A stretch of DNA of 64,000 bases, from assembly GCF_002305855.1 (NCBI RefSeq), contig NZ_CP022163.1, positions 8,499,765-8,563,764 of the forward strand, given 5' to 3'. The stretch comes from Melittangium boletus DSM 14713. GTDB lineage: Bacteria > Myxococcota > Myxococcia > Myxococcales > Myxococcaceae. The notes beneath the pieces were generated by a model that was not told the origin of the DNA, searched no databases, and saw only the letters and a list, made by a program, of their open reading frames with translations. The translations under genes were made by a program, and so were the position numbers. This document shows positions 15,535-23,121 of the stretch, one piece after another. How positions within the stretch are numbered: position 1 is the first letter of the stretch; each line of letters opens with the position of its first letter.

Positions 15535-16017
15535 ATGCTGGAATCCCTCTCCGTACCCAAGAGACGTGTGGCGGCTCAGTTCGTCCTACCGGGCGGCTCG
15601 TCACGCAAAGTGGCCGTGTTCCTCGCCGAGGCCGTCCCCGGCCGAGAAGGAGGTGAGCGCCTGTCGGACCTGCTCAACGGCAGCGGGCCCCGGTTCATCC
15701 CCGCGCATGACGCGGAGACGGACGCGATGACGTTCGTGCATCGCGAGAACCTCGCCCTGGCGCGCGTGGCGGCCGAGCACGAGCCCAACGTCGTCGACCC
15801 CTTCAACCTCCCCACCGAGCACGAGGTGGAGCTGCGGCTGGTGGACGGTCAGGCCCTGCACGGCATCATCGCCTACGTGCTGCCCGAGGCCCACTCGCGC
15901 CTCACCGACTACCTCAACAGCGCCCCCCCTTTCTTCCCTCTCCTGGAAGAGGGCGGACAGCATGTCGTCCTCGTCAACAAACATCACGTCGCGTACGTGG
16001 AAACCCTTCGCCGCTGA
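15535..16017 (+). CDS. Conserved protein co-encoded with the PilT paralogue
   Basis: This 160-residue cytoplasmic protein has no signal peptide or membrane helix. Conserved-looking blocks are VAVFLAEAVPGREGGERLSDLLN, ALARVAAEHEP and VELRLVDGQALHGIIAYVLPEAHSRLTDYLN, followed by VVLVNKHHVAYVETL. The VDGxxLxGxI..LP..xxRLxDYLN..xxFxxLxxG....LVNKxxIxxV pattern is a small beta-barrel type seen in several bacterial proteins of unknown role. It ends six bases before the PilT-like ATPase, so the pair should be co-translated, suggesting a joint role. Start at 15535 fits the first ATG; the exact function is unknown. Confidence 0.75.
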   Translation: MLESLSVPKRRVAAQFVLPGGSSRKVAVFLAEAVPGREGGERLSDLLNGSGPRFIPAHDAETDAMTFVHRENLALARVAAEHEPNVVDPFNLPTEHEVELRLVDGQALHGIIAYVLPEAHSRLTDYLNSAPPFFPLLEEGGQHVVLVNKHHVAYVETLRR

Positions 16018-16023
16018 GACGCC

Positions 16024-17706
16024 ATGGCCCGGTTCGACGCCTTCATCGACAAGCTCTACAAGGAATCCGGTGTCGCCATCATGCTGGAGACCGGCAGTGG
16101 CATCACCCTGCGTACCGCCTCGGGCAACGTGCCCATGGTCAAGGCGGGCCTCAACACGCAGCAGATCATCGGCGCGCTCTCGGAGATCGTCCCCGCGGAT
16201 CTGCGCGCGAACTTCCCTCCCGAGGGCGTGTCCTCCTTCCCCTACGCCGCCCCCTCGGGCGCCGTGCAGGTGAAGGTGCAGAACGTGGCGGGCCACCTCA
16301 AGGTGGCGCTGGTGCCCTACAAGGCGCCGCCCCCCGTGGTGAACACCGTCGCGGCGGCGCCCTCGGCCCACGCCGCGTTGGATCTGCCTCCCGCCTCGGA
16401 TGACGACAAGCTGGAGCTGGCCTCGCCCGCGGACATGATGGACCTGGCGGCCCGGGGCTCCGGCGGTGCCTTCACCGCCCCCGCGCCCGCCGCCGCGTCG
16501 AAGGCCCCCGCCGCCGCGAAGGCTCCCGCCGCGCCGACGCCCGCACCGGCTCCGGCCGCTCCCGAGCCCGCCGCCCCCATCCAGGTGCTTCCGGTCAACG
16601 AGGGGCCGGACCCCGACGCCCACAAGACGCTGCTGGGCCTGCTCAACCGCATGCTCGACAAGAAGGCCTCGGACCTTCACATGTCCAGCCAGGTGGTGCC
16701 CATGCTGCGCGTCGACGGCGACATGGTGCCCCAGGAGGACTACCGGCCGCTCACGCATGAGCGGCTCAAGGCCATGCTCTGGAGCATCGCGCCGGAGAAG
16801 AACAAGAAGCAGTGGGAGGAGATGCGCGACACCGACTTCGCCTACGAGACCGAGCGGGCGCGCTTCCGCGTCAACGTCTTCGAGGATCGCAAGGGCATCG
16901 GCTCGGTGATGCGGCAGATTCCCACGAAGATCATGACGGCCGAGGACATGGGCCTGTCCAAGCACATCCTCGACCTGTGCTTCCTGAGCAAGGGTCTGGT
17001 GCTGGTGACGGGGCCCACCGGTTCGGGCAAGTCCACGACGCTCGCGGCGATGATCGACTACATCAACCGCAACCGCGAGGACCACATCATCACGATCGAG
17101 GACCCGATCGAGTTCGTCCACCCGAACAAGAAGTGCCTGGTCAACCAGCGCGAGGTCCACGTCCACACCCAGGGCTTCAAGAACGCCCTGCGCGCCGCGC
17201 TGCGTGAGGACCCGGACATCGTGCTCGTGGGCGAAATGCGAGACCTGGAGACGATCGCCATCGCGATCGAAACGGCCGAAACGGGCCACCTCGTCTTCGG
17301 AACGCTGCACACCAACACCGCGCCCTCGACGGTGGACCGCATCATCGACCAGTTCCCCGCGGACCGTCAGGAGCAGATCCGCATGATGCTCTCCGAGTCC
17401 CTCAAGGGCGTCATCTCGCAGATGCTCATCAAGAAGATTGGCGGAGGCCGTGTGCCCGCGCAGGAAGTGCTCCTGTGCACCAGCTCCGTGGCCAACCTCA
17501 TCCGCGAGGGCAAGACGTTCCAGATCCCGTCCATCATGCAGACCTCGCGCGGCATCGGCATGTCCACGCTCAACGACGCCTTGTTGGACCTGGTCAAGCG
17601 CAAGCTGTGCGAGCCGAACGACGCCTACATCAAGGCCGTGGCCAAGGCGGAGTTCAAGCAGATGCTCGAGCGCAACGGCTACAAGATCGATCTGCCCACG
17701 GCGTAG
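16024..17706 (+). CDS. PilT-family ATPase with an extra N-terminal domain
   Basis: This 560-residue secretion-type ATPase has a C-terminal part (residues 205-560) that is a PilT-like motor: Walker A GPTGSGKS at 330-337, the Asp box IITIEDPIEFVH, Walker B DIVLVGEMRD near 398 and the His box TLHTNTAPSTVDRIIDQFP. PilT retracts type IV pili, but normal PilT is about 350-370 residues. Here residues 1-100 form a separate domain and residues 105-195 an Ala/Pro linker. The extension and the small partner gene suggest a PilT paralogue with a specialised task rather than the main retraction motor; myxobacteria encode several. No pilus genes are adjacent. Confidence 0.85.
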   Translation: MARFDAFIDKLYKESGVAIMLETGSGITLRTASGNVPMVKAGLNTQQIIGALSEIVPADLRANFPPEGVSSFPYAAPSGAVQVKVQNVAGHLKVALVPYKAPPPVVNTVAAAPSAHAALDLPPASDDDKLELASPADMMDLAARGSGGAFTAPAPAAASKAPAAAKAPAAPTPAPAPAAPEPAAPIQVLPVNEGPDPDAHKTLLGLLNRMLDKKASDLHMSSQVVPMLRVDGDMVPQEDYRPLTHERLKAMLWSIAPEKNKKQWEEMRDTDFAYETERARFRVNVFEDRKGIGSVMRQIPTKIMTAEDMGLSKHILDLCFLSKGLVLVTGPTGSGKSTTLAAMIDYINRNREDHIITIEDPIEFVHPNKKCLVNQREVHVHTQGFKNALRAALREDPDIVLVGEMRDLETIAIAIETAETGHLVFGTLHTNTAPSTVDRIIDQFPADRQEQIRMMLSESLKGVISQMLIKKIGGGRVPAQEVLLCTSSVANLIREGKTFQIPSIMQTSRGIGMSTLNDALLDLVKRKLCEPNDAYIKAVAKAEFKQMLERNGYKIDLPTA

Positions 17707-17772
17707 GCGGAGGGCGGGGGAGGGCGCGCGTGGGAAGGACTCCGGCGCGCCTCCCTCCTCCCGTCCAGGGCG

Positions 17773-19050
17773 TCAGTCCACCGCGGCCTGGTCCACGAAG
17801 AACACCACGCGGCCGCCCGTGGCCGGGTTCGTCACGCCGCTGACGCCCTCGGTGACCGTCCACAGGTTGGTGCCGCTGCCCGTGGCGTGCATGCCCTCGG
17901 GCATCTTCGCCCACTGGGAGCTGCCGGACAGGAACGCCTTGCGCGAGGCGCTCGTGGACACCTTGAAGAGCGCGCCGTTGTAGCGCGTGGAGCTCAGCCA
18001 GTACGAGGTGGTGGCGGTCGAGGTCATCACCGGCGCCACGCCCTGCACGTTCGGCTCGTTCATGACCCAGGCGCGCTCGGGCACCACCGCGCCGCTCACG
18101 ACCTTGAGCCGGTTCGTGGAGGCGTCCAGCGGCCAGCGGTAGAGCCGTCCACCGAGCCCCGGCGTGGTGCCGTCATACGGGCACTGGGCGTCGCCGCTGT
18201 TGCAGTACTCGCCCGAGAGCACCGCGCTCGTGCCGCCGCGCGTGTCCTTGCCGAGGAAGGAGAACTTGGGCCGGCAGGGGCTGGTGAGGGTCGAGGGCAT
18301 GGTGTACGCGCTCACCTGCGGCAGCACGTACTTGTACCCGTACGCGCACCACACCGAGCCCACCTTGCCCACCTGGGTCTCGCACGCGGTGCTGGTGTCC
18401 ACCTGGCGCATCTGCGTGAGGTCGAACACGCGCAGGCCGTCCGAGGTGTCGGCCATATAGAGGTAGTTGCCGAACCAGGCGAGCCCGCCGCCGTGCTCGT
18501 TCACGGTGGTGAACTGGCCCGCGCCCGTGGGCCGCACGAGCAGCACGTGCCGGTAGTTGATGGCGCTGCCCGACATGTCCGAGATGTCCGCCACCGACAG
18601 GCGCACGCCCTTGTCCGTGCCGCTCGGCGCGTAGTGCCAGGAGACGATGGCGACATTCGTGCTGCCGGAGACGCCCGCCGTCAGGGCCTGGGGAATCCAG
18701 TCGGTGGTGGCCATGTCGCCGTCGTTCCAGCGGAAGCCTCCCTTGTAGCCCGTGGCGGGGGGACGGGTGCTCGCGGTGAGCACGGGTCCCGCGCGGTTGA
18801 GATCGCCCAGGATGGCCGGCAGCCCGAGCGCGGGGCCCACCGCCGTCATGTTCGAGACGGCGCTGCTCCAGGTGTTTTGATCCACCAGCCGCAGACAGCT
18901 GGCGTCATGGGTCGTGAGCGGGGCCCCCTCGGTGAGGGCCTGGGTCTGGGTTTCCACCTCGCTCCCAGGCTCCAGCGCCGGGCCGGGACCGCACCCTCCG
19001 AGACACGCCGCGATGAACAGACTCCATGCCGCCGGGTCACGTCCGAACAT
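17773..19050 (-). CDS. Secreted lipoprotein of unknown function, beta-propeller-like
   Basis: This 425-residue protein has a very strong ribosome site (AGGAGGTGGAG) directly before ATG 19050 and a lipoprotein signal with LGGC (Cys20). The mature part alternates short strands with turns such as GGGLAWFGNYLYMADTSDGLRVFDL, GGRLYRWPLDAS and GTNLWTVTEGVSG, a rhythm typical of surface beta-propellers. Cysteines at several places suggest disulfides. This type of protein is abundant in myxobacteria and annotated only as hypothetical or secreted. A longer upstream frame lacks a signal peptide and is antisense-like, so it was discarded. No enzymatic motif is visible. Confidence 0.75.
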   Translation of the reverse strand: MFGRDPAAWSLFIAACLGGCGPGPALEPGSEVETQTQALTEGAPLTTHDASCLRLVDQNTWSSAVSNMTAVGPALGLPAILGDLNRAGPVLTASTRPPATGYKGGFRWNDGDMATTDWIPQALTAGVSGSTNVAIVSWHYAPSGTDKGVRLSVADISDMSGSAINYRHVLLVRPTGAGQFTTVNEHGGGLAWFGNYLYMADTSDGLRVFDLTQMRQVDTSTACETQVGKVGSVWCAYGYKYVLPQVSAYTMPSTLTSPCRPKFSFLGKDTRGGTSAVLSGEYCNSGDAQCPYDGTTPGLGGRLYRWPLDASTNRLKVVSGAVVPERAWVMNEPNVQGVAPVMTSTATTSYWLSSTRYNGALFKVSTSASRKAFLSGSSQWAKMPEGMHATGSGTNLWTVTEGVSGVTNPATGGRVVFFVDQAAVD

Positions 19051-19130
19051 CTCCACCTCCTGATAAAGCGGGAAGGCGGGATTTACTCGTTCATGGGGCG
19101 CGGAGGCAATGCGCCGCGGAGTCTCCGGGT

Positions 19131-20651
19131 TCAGCCCTCGGCGCGCACGGGCACGGGCTCCGCCAGGGAAGGCCCCGGGCGGGTCCGCTCCAGCGCCGGA
19201 GCGTCCCGCTTGGGGCGGACCAGGGCCACGAGTTCCCCGAGGGAGCCCACGGTGCGCGCTCCTGGCTCGATGATGCGCAGGGCGAGGAAGGCCGCCGCCA
19301 TGCGCGCCAGGCCCGAAAGAAGGAAGAGCACCTGCAGGTTGGCCCACAGGTGGCCCCCGAGGGTGAACTCCGTGGGCAGCAGGCTGGCGAGTCCGCCGCC
19401 CAGCGACGAGGCCAGCGCATAGGAGAGGCCACCCGCCGTGGAGAACGCCGCCAGGTAGAAGGGCCGGCCCTTGCGCGGCGCCACCGCGAGCGGCAGCGCG
19501 AAGATGGCCAGGTTGTGTCCTCCCCACAGCACGCCGGCCAGGAGCGCGTCGGCCACCAGCGGCCAGAGGAACGAGGGCGAGGGGAAGAGCCACACGAGCG
19601 GCAGGAAGCCGATGCCCAGCGAGCACAACATCACCACGGGCTGGGCCCCGAGCCTGTCGATGAGCTTGCCCCACAGGGGCGCGGACAGCATGCGCACGGC
19701 GGCCACCGCCGCGAGCTGCACGGACATCAGCAGGAAGCTCATCTTGAGGTTGTTGAGCATGTAGAACGTGAAGAAGGGCGCGGACAGCCCCACCGCCGCG
19801 TTCCACACCATCTGGTACACCAGCACCCGGCGCGCCCGATCGTCCTTGAGCGGCAACAGCGCGACGCGGAAGTCCAGCTTCGCCTTCTCCCGATGCGGCG
19901 GAGAGGGATCATGCTGGCGCGCCATCAACAGCGTGCACACCGCGCCCGCGACGCACGCGATCGCCGCGAGCAGCGGCAGCGCCGGGCTCAAGCCCTCCGT
20001 GGGACGCAGCCGGTCCATCACCACGCCCGTGGTGAGCGAGGCCACCATGTTGCCCAGCGTGCACAGCGCCGTGCGCCGTCCGAAGAAGCGCCCCCGGATG
20101 GACTCGGGCACCAGCTCGCCCATCCACGCCACCCAAGCGTTGTTGCCCACCACGCTCAGCACCGCCGACACCGCCGCCACCGTCACCAGCACCCGCTGCT
20201 GGCCCTCGAGCGACAGGGGCAGCCACGGCAACAGCACCAGGGGCCACATCACCTGGCGCGACAGCAGCACCACCGCCAGCGCCACCTTCCGGTGTCCGAG
20301 GGTGGACGTCAGCCACGCCGCCGGAAACTGGATGAACTGCGCGAAGAAGGGCAGGGCCGTCATCACCCCCACCAGGAAGGGCCCCAGCTTGAGCGCCAAC
20401 GCCCAGGCCGTCAGCGCCGTGGCGCCCGCGCACGCGGTGAAGACCTCGGCCACGATGCCCTCGGCGACCGAGGCCTTCAACGAGCCGCGCAGGGTGCGCC
20501 GCTCGGCATGACCCGGGGGAGCCGCCGCCGTGGTGCTCGCCGTGGGGGCTCCCAGCAGCGGGGTGGCCGAGCCGGGCCGGAAGATCGGCACGGCGGAGGA
20601 CAGGCTGGTAAGACTGCGCAAGACGTGGCGGTGCAGCCGGGCGAGAGACAC
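19131..20651 (-). CDS. Major facilitator superfamily transporter
   Basis: This 506-residue integral membrane protein has about twelve hydrophobic segments after a 60-residue cytoplasmic N-terminal tail. The MFS loop motif between helices 2 and 3 is seen as LTSTLGHRKVAL. VPESIRGRFFGRRTALCTLGNM is the helix 4-5 region typical of fungal/bacterial MFS_1 members that resemble BtlA/nucleoside-type carriers. The second half repeats the pattern with GKLIDRLGAQPVVML. The substrate is not deducible. It stands alone between a lipoprotein gene and a divergent polyprenyl synthase, 205 bases from the latter. Confidence 0.82.
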   Translation of the reverse strand: MSLARLHRHVLRSLTSLSSAVPIFRPGSATPLLGAPTASTTAAAPPGHAERRTLRGSLKASVAEGIVAEVFTACAGATALTAWALALKLGPFLVGVMTALPFFAQFIQFPAAWLTSTLGHRKVALAVVLLSRQVMWPLVLLPWLPLSLEGQQRVLVTVAAVSAVLSVVGNNAWVAWMGELVPESIRGRFFGRRTALCTLGNMVASLTTGVVMDRLRPTEGLSPALPLLAAIACVAGAVCTLLMARQHDPSPPHREKAKLDFRVALLPLKDDRARRVLVYQMVWNAAVGLSAPFFTFYMLNNLKMSFLLMSVQLAAVAAVRMLSAPLWGKLIDRLGAQPVVMLCSLGIGFLPLVWLFPSPSFLWPLVADALLAGVLWGGHNLAIFALPLAVAPRKGRPFYLAAFSTAGGLSYALASSLGGGLASLLPTEFTLGGHLWANLQVLFLLSGLARMAAAFLALRIIEPGARTVGSLGELVALVRPKRDAPALERTRPGPSLAEPVPVRAEG

Positions 20652-20856
20652 GCTTCTCCCAGGAGAAAGGTCGGTGAATCCCCTCTCTACCTGACGCGCC
20701 GCGCCTACTCCATCCGACCTCCAGGGCTCGCCCGCTCCTCGTCCAGGCCCCCCAACTGTTCATCCGCATGAGCCACGGTGCTCCCCCCGGCCAGGAAGCT
20801 GGTGCGGTTCACGAGGTCTTGAACTATATGAACGGCCAGTGGAGGAGCGGGGCACC

Positions 20857-21855
20857 ATGGATCTGGCGCTGGAGTTGTCGAGCTTTCTGGGGAACGTGGA
20901 GCAGCGGCTGGGCGGCATGCTCGCGGATGGGGACGCGGGCCCGGACGTCCACGGCGACACGTTGATGGAGGCGGCGCGTCATCTGTGTCTGGGGGCGGGT
21001 GGCAAGCGGGCGCGGCCCCTGCTGGTGCGCCTGTTCGGCGGCGCGGTGGGCGTGGCGCCCGAGCGGCTCGTGGACGTGGCGGTGGCCGCGGAGATGATCC
21101 ACTCCTCCAGTCTCCTGCACGACGACGTGGTGGACGCCGGCATGTACCGCCGCGCCCGTCCCACGGTGAACGCCCGCTGGGGCAACATCGTCGCGGTGAT
21201 GAGCGGGGACCTCATCCTGTCCACCGCCCTCTTGCGCCTGGCGGAGCTGGACGCGCGCCTGGGCCAGAGCGCGCTCTCGGTGGTGGCGGAAATGACGCGC
21301 GCGGCCATCGCCGAGGTGGAGGCGCGTGGCAACCTGGATCTCTCCCTGGAGCGCCTGCGCTACATCGCCGAGGGCAAGACGGGCTCGCTCTTCGGCTGGT
21401 GCGGCAGCGCCGCCGCCACGCTCGCCGGCCAGCCCGAGGCCGCCCAGCGCTTCGATCTCTTCGGCCGCCGGCTCGGCGTGGCCTTCCAGATCGCCGATGA
21501 CATCCGGGACGTGCTCGGCACCGATCCGGGCAAGCCCCGGTACGCGGATGTGCTCTCCGGCACGCCGTCCCTGCCCATCCTCCTGGCGGTGGAGCGTGAC
21601 GGCTCCCTGCGCGCCAAGCTCAAGGACGCCTGGGCCTTCACCACCATCAACCCCGAGCGCACCCGCGCCCTGGGTGACGCCATCGAGGCCTCGGACGCCG
21701 TGCCGCGCGCCATCGAGCGGATGAACCAGGAGATTCAAGGCGCCCTGGATGCGCTCGGGCCGTATGCCCACCAGGGCATGGGCACGGAGCTGGTGGACTG
21801 GGCCCACAAGCTGTCCGCGGGCATCACCGCCCAGGCTCGGAGCCGTGCGGCGTGA
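20857..21855 (+). CDS. Polyprenyl (trans-isoprenyl) diphosphate synthase
   Basis: This cytoplasmic 332-residue enzyme condenses isopentenyl units onto an allylic diphosphate. The first Asp-rich motif DDVVD is at residues 89-93, within SLLHDDVVD, and the second, DDIRD, is at 214-218. The GGKRARPLL motif that binds IPP lies near residue 50, and a GKTGSLFGW segment lies between them. Length and motifs fit octaprenyl/heptaprenyl-type or geranylgeranyl synthases; chain length is not predictable by eye. ATG 20857 follows GAGGAGCGG. It overlaps the next gene by four bases (GTGA), so a GbsR/MarR-type regulator is co-translated. Confidence 0.92.
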   Translation: MDLALELSSFLGNVEQRLGGMLADGDAGPDVHGDTLMEAARHLCLGAGGKRARPLLVRLFGGAVGVAPERLVDVAVAAEMIHSSSLLHDDVVDAGMYRRARPTVNARWGNIVAVMSGDLILSTALLRLAELDARLGQSALSVVAEMTRAAIAEVEARGNLDLSLERLRYIAEGKTGSLFGWCGSAAATLAGQPEAAQRFDLFGRRLGVAFQIADDIRDVLGTDPGKPRYADVLSGTPSLPILLAVERDGSLRAKLKDAWAFTTINPERTRALGDAIEASDAVPRAIERMNQEIQGALDALGPYAHQGMGTELVDWAHKLSAGITAQARSRAA

Positions 21856-22430
21856 AGGGCTACCTGTGGACGAGCGGTGTGGGCGCCATCCGGGAGGAGG
21901 GCGCGGATTCCGGTCCGCTCGAGCCCTGGGAGGCCATCGCCACGGACTCGGTGGGCAATGTGATCGAATTCTGGGGCTTCAAGCGCAACCAGGGCCGGGT
22001 CTGGGCCCTGCTGTACCTGCGCGGCGAGCCCCTGACCGCCGCGGAGCTGGAGCGCGAGCTGGTGTTGTCCAAGGGCGGAGTGTCCATGCTCCTGCGCGAT
22101 CTGGAGCGCTGGGGCGTGGTGCGGCGCGTGCGCTCGCCCCAGGACAACGCCTGGCGGTACGCGGCCGAGACGGACCTCATCCGCATGGTGTCCCACGTGG
22201 TGGAGGATCGCGAGGCGGCCTTCATCTCGCGCATCCGCGCGGACCTGTCCGAGGCGCGCCGGCTCGCCCTGGCACAGCCGGCCCTGCCCACCGACCGTCT
22301 GGCGCGCCTGGAGAAGATGGCCACGCTCGCCGAGCATGTGGAGCGCGCGCTGCGATTGTTCATCAAGACAGCACGTCTGGACGTGGGTGGCATCCTTGGC
22401 ACCCTGCGCGAGGAGTCCCACCGTCAGTAA
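21852..22430 (+). CDS. GbsR/MarR-type HTH transcription regulator
   Basis: This 192-residue winged-helix protein begins with GTG inside the stop of the polyprenyl synthase gene. Residues 45-105 form the DNA-binding domain: LYLRGEPLTAAELERELVLSKGGVSMLLRDLERWGVVRRV. That arrangement, and the preceding FWGFKRNQGRVWALL, match the GbsR subgroup of MarR regulators. The remaining helices (115-180) would form the dimer interface. Tight coupling to a prenyl synthase suggests it controls that gene or isoprenoid supply, but the target is inference. Confidence 0.85.
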   Translation: MKGYLWTSGVGAIREEGADSGPLEPWEAIATDSVGNVIEFWGFKRNQGRVWALLYLRGEPLTAAELERELVLSKGGVSMLLRDLERWGVVRRVRSPQDNAWRYAAETDLIRMVSHVVEDREAAFISRIRADLSEARRLALAQPALPTDRLARLEKMATLAEHVERALRLFIKTARLDVGGILGTLREESHRQ

Positions 22431-22464
22431 CGTCGGTCCCCTTCGAGGGCCGAGGAGTCACCCC

Positions 22465-22986
22465 ATGGATTCGCATTACGATCAGGTGATGAAGGCCCGG
22501 AGTCAGGCCGACACCGCCACCTCGAAGCTGTACTTCGCCTATTCCACCATCCTGGACCGGGCGGCCTTCGAGGAGTGGCGCGCGCAACACAGCTACGACT
22601 TCTTCGAGCTGCCCGAGGGCCGGCTCGCCGAGGCGCTGGACGTGGACCTCGTCTACGACTTCCCCTCGCGGTGGTGGGGCGGGCGCGTGGCGGGGCTGAC
22701 GGACGCGCCGGGCAGCCGGGTGTACGGCCGGGTGTTCGACATCGGGGGCAAGGACTGGCCCATCATCCAGCACAAGGAGGGGGCGGTGACGAGCATGTGC
22801 GTGGAGCGGGCCGTGCGCGTGCGCGTGGAGGGCCACGAGATGAAGGCCGTCGCGTTCGTGACGTCGCCCCGGCGCGCGTCCATGGAGGGTCCCGTGAGCC
22901 AGCGCTTCATCGAGGCGCTGGTGCGCGGCGCCCGGAGCGCGGGCCTTCCCCCCGACTACATCGAGCGCGTGGCCCGGGGGCCCTGA
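22465..22986 (+). CDS. Gamma-glutamylcyclotransferase-fold protein
   Basis: This 173-residue protein has the GGCT/AIG2 layout: a YFAYSTIL opening strand (family form YFAYGSNL), VYGRVFDI, and a HKEGA segment whose Glu would be the catalytic acid, then VAFVTSP and a final PPDYIERV helix. Members cyclise gamma-glutamyl amines or peptides to 5-oxoproline. The Gly-Ser of the usual motif is replaced by Ser-Thr, so activity is not assured. ATG 22465 follows GAGGAGTC. It lies between the regulator and malate synthase with no clear link to either. Confidence 0.8.
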   Translation: MDSHYDQVMKARSQADTATSKLYFAYSTILDRAAFEEWRAQHSYDFFELPEGRLAEALDVDLVYDFPSRWWGGRVAGLTDAPGSRVYGRVFDIGGKDWPIIQHKEGAVTSMCVERAVRVRVEGHEMKAVAFVTSPRRASMEGPVSQRFIEALVRGARSAGLPPDYIERVARGP

Positions 22987-23121
22987 GCGCCCGAAGTCCC
23001 TCCCCTCCGTGCAGTGTGGTGTCCCGCACGGGAGCCTTGCTCCTCGTGTCGACAAGCCCGGGACCATCTGCCAAGAGGAAGCACCGCGTCGCGAACGCGG
23101 TCACCGAAAGGGGAGGGATTG

